Both the position numbers and the translations under genes were made by a program. A stretch of DNA of 64,000 nt, taken from NCBI RefSeq assembly GCF_900130055.1, contig NZ_FQXU01000003.1, positions 337,627 to 401,626 of the forward strand, in the 5' to 3' direction. Below are positions 61,799-64,000 of the stretch, one piece after another. Every line of letters starts with the position of its first letter. The first letter of the stretch is position 1. This stretch comes from Clostridium intestinale DSM 6191. Lineage in GTDB: Bacteria; Bacillota; Clostridia; Clostridiales; Clostridiaceae. The notes beneath the pieces are model-generated. The model did not search any database. It saw only the letters and a list, made by a program, of their open reading frames with translations, and had not been told where the DNA came from.

Positions 61799-62854
61799 AT
61801 GGATATTAAAGAAAAAGTAAAAGGACTCCCCTCTTCTCCAGGTGTATATTTAATGAAGGATTCTCTGAATAATATCATATATGTAGGAAAGTCTAAAAAT
61901 CTTAAAAATAGAGTTGGTTCATATTTTATTAATTCTAAAGCACATTCACCTAAAACTTTAAAATTAGTAAAAAACTTAAAAGATTTTGATTTTGTGGTTA
62001 CTGATACCGAGTTTGAAGCTTTTATGCTGGAATGTAAATTAATAAAAGATATAAAACCAGCTTATAATAGGCTTATGAAAAGTCCTAAGTCTTATAAGTA
62101 TGTACATATAAATCTAAACAAAGAATATCCTGATTTTAAAATAGTGGATGAAATAACTTCGGGAGATGGTATGCTTTATTTTGGACCTTACGTAAGCAAA
62201 AGTTCTCCTGGAAAGGCTGTTGAAGGAATCAAGGAATTTTATAAAATATTATGCTCTAATGACTTTAAAAGAAAAGGTTCGTGTTTAAACCACTCTCTTG
62301 GTCTTTGTGTTGGATTATGCTTAGATGACTCAAAAAAAGATTATTATATGGACGTAATTAATAAGGTTATAAATTTATTAGAAGGTGAAGACTCTTCTAT
62401 ATTAAATGAAATCGAAGAAGCAATGAGGCAGTCATCTGAAAACTTTGATTTTGAGAGAGCTGCTAAATACAGGGATTATTTAACTTTTATAAACTATTTA
62501 GTTGTGGGTATTAAAGCGGTTGATTTTACTGAAGAAAATAAAAATATAATTTTAGTAGAATACTTGGATAATGAAAACATAAAGATATTTTTTATAAAGG
62601 GAAATAAAGTTATATTCAAGGAAAAAGACTCGCTTATTAAACTAACGACCTTAGCTCAAAATATAATAAAGCATTATAAAAAGTTTAATCTTAATGATGG
62701 GACTTTTGTAGGTAAAAACGAGGTAGATGAGGCGCAAATAATCTATAACTACATAAATAGTAAATCAGATAATCTAAAGTTTATAGTAATTCCAGATGAA
62801 TTTATATCCGATGCAAAGTACATAAATAGAGAGATTAAAAAATTGTTTGAATAA
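61799..62854 (+). CDS. Short UvrC-like (Cho-type) GIY-YIG endonuclease
   Basis: 351 residues. GIY-YIG: PGVYLMKDSLNNIIYVGKSKNLKNRVGSYF (about 14-43); YFGPYVSKSSPGKAVEGI; Cys-containing FeS-like region (CSNDFKRKGSCLNHSLGLCVGLC); UVR domain EIEEAMRQSSENFDFERAAKYRDYLTFI. UvrC is about 600 residues; here the C-terminal RNase-H-like and HhH domains are missing, as in Cho. It would make the 3' incision only. Linked to the radical SAM gene. Confidence 0.88.
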   Translation: MDIKEKVKGLPSSPGVYLMKDSLNNIIYVGKSKNLKNRVGSYFINSKAHSPKTLKLVKNLKDFDFVVTDTEFEAFMLECKLIKDIKPAYNRLMKSPKSYKYVHINLNKEYPDFKIVDEITSGDGMLYFGPYVSKSSPGKAVEGIKEFYKILCSNDFKRKGSCLNHSLGLCVGLCLDDSKKDYYMDVINKVINLLEGEDSSILNEIEEAMRQSSENFDFERAAKYRDYLTFINYLVVGIKAVDFTEENKNIILVEYLDNENIKIFFIKGNKVIFKEKDSLIKLTTLAQNIIKHYKKFNLNDGTFVGKNEVDEAQIIYNYINSKSDNLKFIVIPDEFISDAKYINREIKKLFE

Positions 62855-62859
62855 ACTAA

Positions 62860-62899
62860 GGTGTAAGAAATACTTTATGTAATATTTCTTACACCTTTA
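62860..62899. terminator. Strong bidirectional terminator
   Basis: AAGGTGTAAGAAATA / TATTTCTTACACCTT 15-bp stem with a 10-base loop between convergent genes. Confidence 0.83.
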
Positions 62900-63763
62900 T
62901 TATTTGATTTTAATCCAATAACTCAATATAGAATCTTCTTTAAAACCTCTCTTTTTATACATAGTATAAGCTTTAGAATTTTCCTCAATGACTATTAGAA
63001 AGATTTTATCTACGTTTTGATTATTTAGGAAGTTTATGGCAGTTTCTAAAAGGTATTTACCATAACCAACTCCTCTGTATTTCTTGCAAAGCCCAATATC
63101 AAATGAACCCTCTTTATTCTCTATAGAACAATTCATAAACCCAATAATCATATCATTTATGCTGACCATAAAGTAATAGTTACAATCATCTGATTTTTTT
63201 ATATACTCTTCTACTCCACTGATATCCGAATAAGTACCATGAGGCATATCACTAAAAGAATCGTTAAAAACCTCTAAATATTTTTCTTTGTTATCATGTG
63301 TGAGTGGAATTAAATCTAAAATGGGTGCTTTTAAAGATGCATCATCTAAATTCATTTTAAGAGATCTATAGGAATTATTTAAGCCTAACTTTTCTAAAAG
63401 CTTTAGTTGAATAACATTTCTTTCTCCTAAAAGTATACTTTCAGCATTATATTTATTTGCTATTAATACAGCTTTTTCTATAAGTTTCTCAACAATTTTA
63501 ATATTATCTTCAGAAACATCTAGTAAATCTAAAAAATGTATATATACAGTTTTTAGTTTTTCAACCACTTCAAGGACTATATTTATTTTACCAACTACTT
63601 TTCCATTATTAAAATAAAAAAGAACACCTCTTCCATAATCATAAACTTTTGAACCAAACATGGTATTAAACTTGTCCCAAGTCATGCTGTTATCATTTCT
63701 AGTTACAAAATCAAAAGCAAGTTTTTTCTCATATTCATTTAAGTTAATATATTCTTTAATCAT
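62900..63763 (-). CDS. GNAT acetyltransferase
   Basis: 287 residues, probably two GNAT-like halves. The C-terminal half has the acetyl-CoA loop FDIGLCKKYRGVGYGKYLLETAINFL (Q/RxxGxG/A as YRGVGYGK) and NVDKIFLIVIEENSKAYTMYKKRGFKED. The N-terminal half (residues 1-135) lacks the loop and may bind substrate. Substrate unknown. Shares a terminator with the convergent UvrC-like gene. Confidence 0.9.
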   Translation of the reverse strand: MIKEYINLNEYEKKLAFDFVTRNDNSMTWDKFNTMFGSKVYDYGRGVLFYFNNGKVVGKINIVLEVVEKLKTVYIHFLDLLDVSEDNIKIVEKLIEKAVLIANKYNAESILLGERNVIQLKLLEKLGLNNSYRSLKMNLDDASLKAPILDLIPLTHDNKEKYLEVFNDSFSDMPHGTYSDISGVEEYIKKSDDCNYYFMVSINDMIIGFMNCSIENKEGSFDIGLCKKYRGVGYGKYLLETAINFLNNQNVDKIFLIVIEENSKAYTMYKKRGFKEDSILSYWIKIK

Positions 63764-63868
63764 TTTAAGTATCTCCTTAACTATGTATAAATCTATATCA
63801 ATATTTTACTATTATATACTATTGTACTATAATAGTGTTGTATGATTTAAATTTTTAGGGGGGATTAT

Positions 63869-64000
63869 ATGAGTAAAAAAAGAGTGATTTTATACATTAT
63901 TGCTATATCTAATTTAATAGGCGGAATTATAGGATCACTTTTCATGTATCAGTCAATAAAGAATAACTCAGTAGTCAATTGGACAGATATATCCATTAAT
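63869..64000 (+). CDS. Membrane protein (partial, runs off window)
   Basis: 44 codons from the ATG with AGGGGGG six bases upstream: MSKKRVILYIIAISNLIGGIIGSLFMYQS, one hydrophobic helix at about 6-26, then NWTDISIN outside. Probably an anchored or signal-bearing protein; too little is visible to classify. Confidence 0.58.
   Translation, partial: MSKKRVILYIIAISNLIGGIIGSLFMYQSIKNNSVVNWTDISIN

Noticed and set aside
61799-62854. Full UvrC
   Set aside because: C-terminal nuclease and helix-hairpin-helix domains are missing and the stop is followed by a terminator.

Overview
The window is AT-rich and Gram-positive in style, with strong GGAGG-type ribosome binding sites. It carries endospore genes: a ger germinant-receptor operon, a SPOCS/DUF3794 protein and a Spo0E-like phosphatase. 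With the anaerobe-type redox genes this points to Clostridium sensu lato; the sequence alone does not fix the species. Two regions are joined at an integration site near 25.28-25.33 kb.

Region 1 (1 to about 25,285) is the right-hand part of an HK97-type siphovirus prophage; its left end, with the rest of the tail and lysis genes, lies outside. Read leftward on the minus strand the late operon runs: 68-aa ORF, HNH endonuclease, small and large terminase, portal, ClpP-like protease, major capsid, connectors, tail terminator, tail tube, G/GT chaperone with a -1 frameshift signal, and tape measure. The capsid gene has an in-frame TAA, so this copy is probably defective. Between the ArpU-like regulator (15.5 kb) and the late operon (10.7 kb) sits a cargo block with its own terminators: DUF2971, two similar 2-TM/coiled-coil proteins, a frameshifted membrane-protein gene and a DUF4062 protein. 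It is the best candidate here for an uncharacterised accessory (possibly defence) system. The early region (15.5-22.6 kb) has an HUH rolling-circle initiator, several small genes including a Spo0E-like phosphatase, and many unknowns. The switch at 22.4-23.7 kb has Cro-like and CI-like genes diverging from three 12-bp operators, followed by an ImmA-like peptidase and a large serine recombinase.

The prophage interrupts a FAD-dependent oxidoreductase gene just after its start. That gene overlaps, by ATGA, the stop of a dihydroorotate-dehydrogenase-B-like reductase, so integration breaks a two-gene redox operon.

Region 2 (25.3-64 kb) is chromosome: redox and signalling genes (25-31 kb); a SPOCS-domain protein, lipoprotein and gerA-C-D-B operon (32-38 kb); stress/redox enzymes (nitroreductase, pirin, HxlR, aldo/keto reductase, 38-42 kb); an HD hydrolase and a 6-phospho-beta-glucosidase; a TPP-riboswitch operon for thiamine-precursor salvage (44.7-48.05 kb); sensor kinase, CheX, polysaccharide deacetylase; an amine oxidase behind a structured leader; AraC, FabF, a truncated radical-SAM relative; a cellobiose-type PTS operon with a sigma-54 promoter (57.3-59.7 kb); and EamA, radical SAM, UvrC-like and GNAT genes. 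The PTS would deliver the phosphorylated disaccharide that the GH1 enzyme 13 kb away can cleave.
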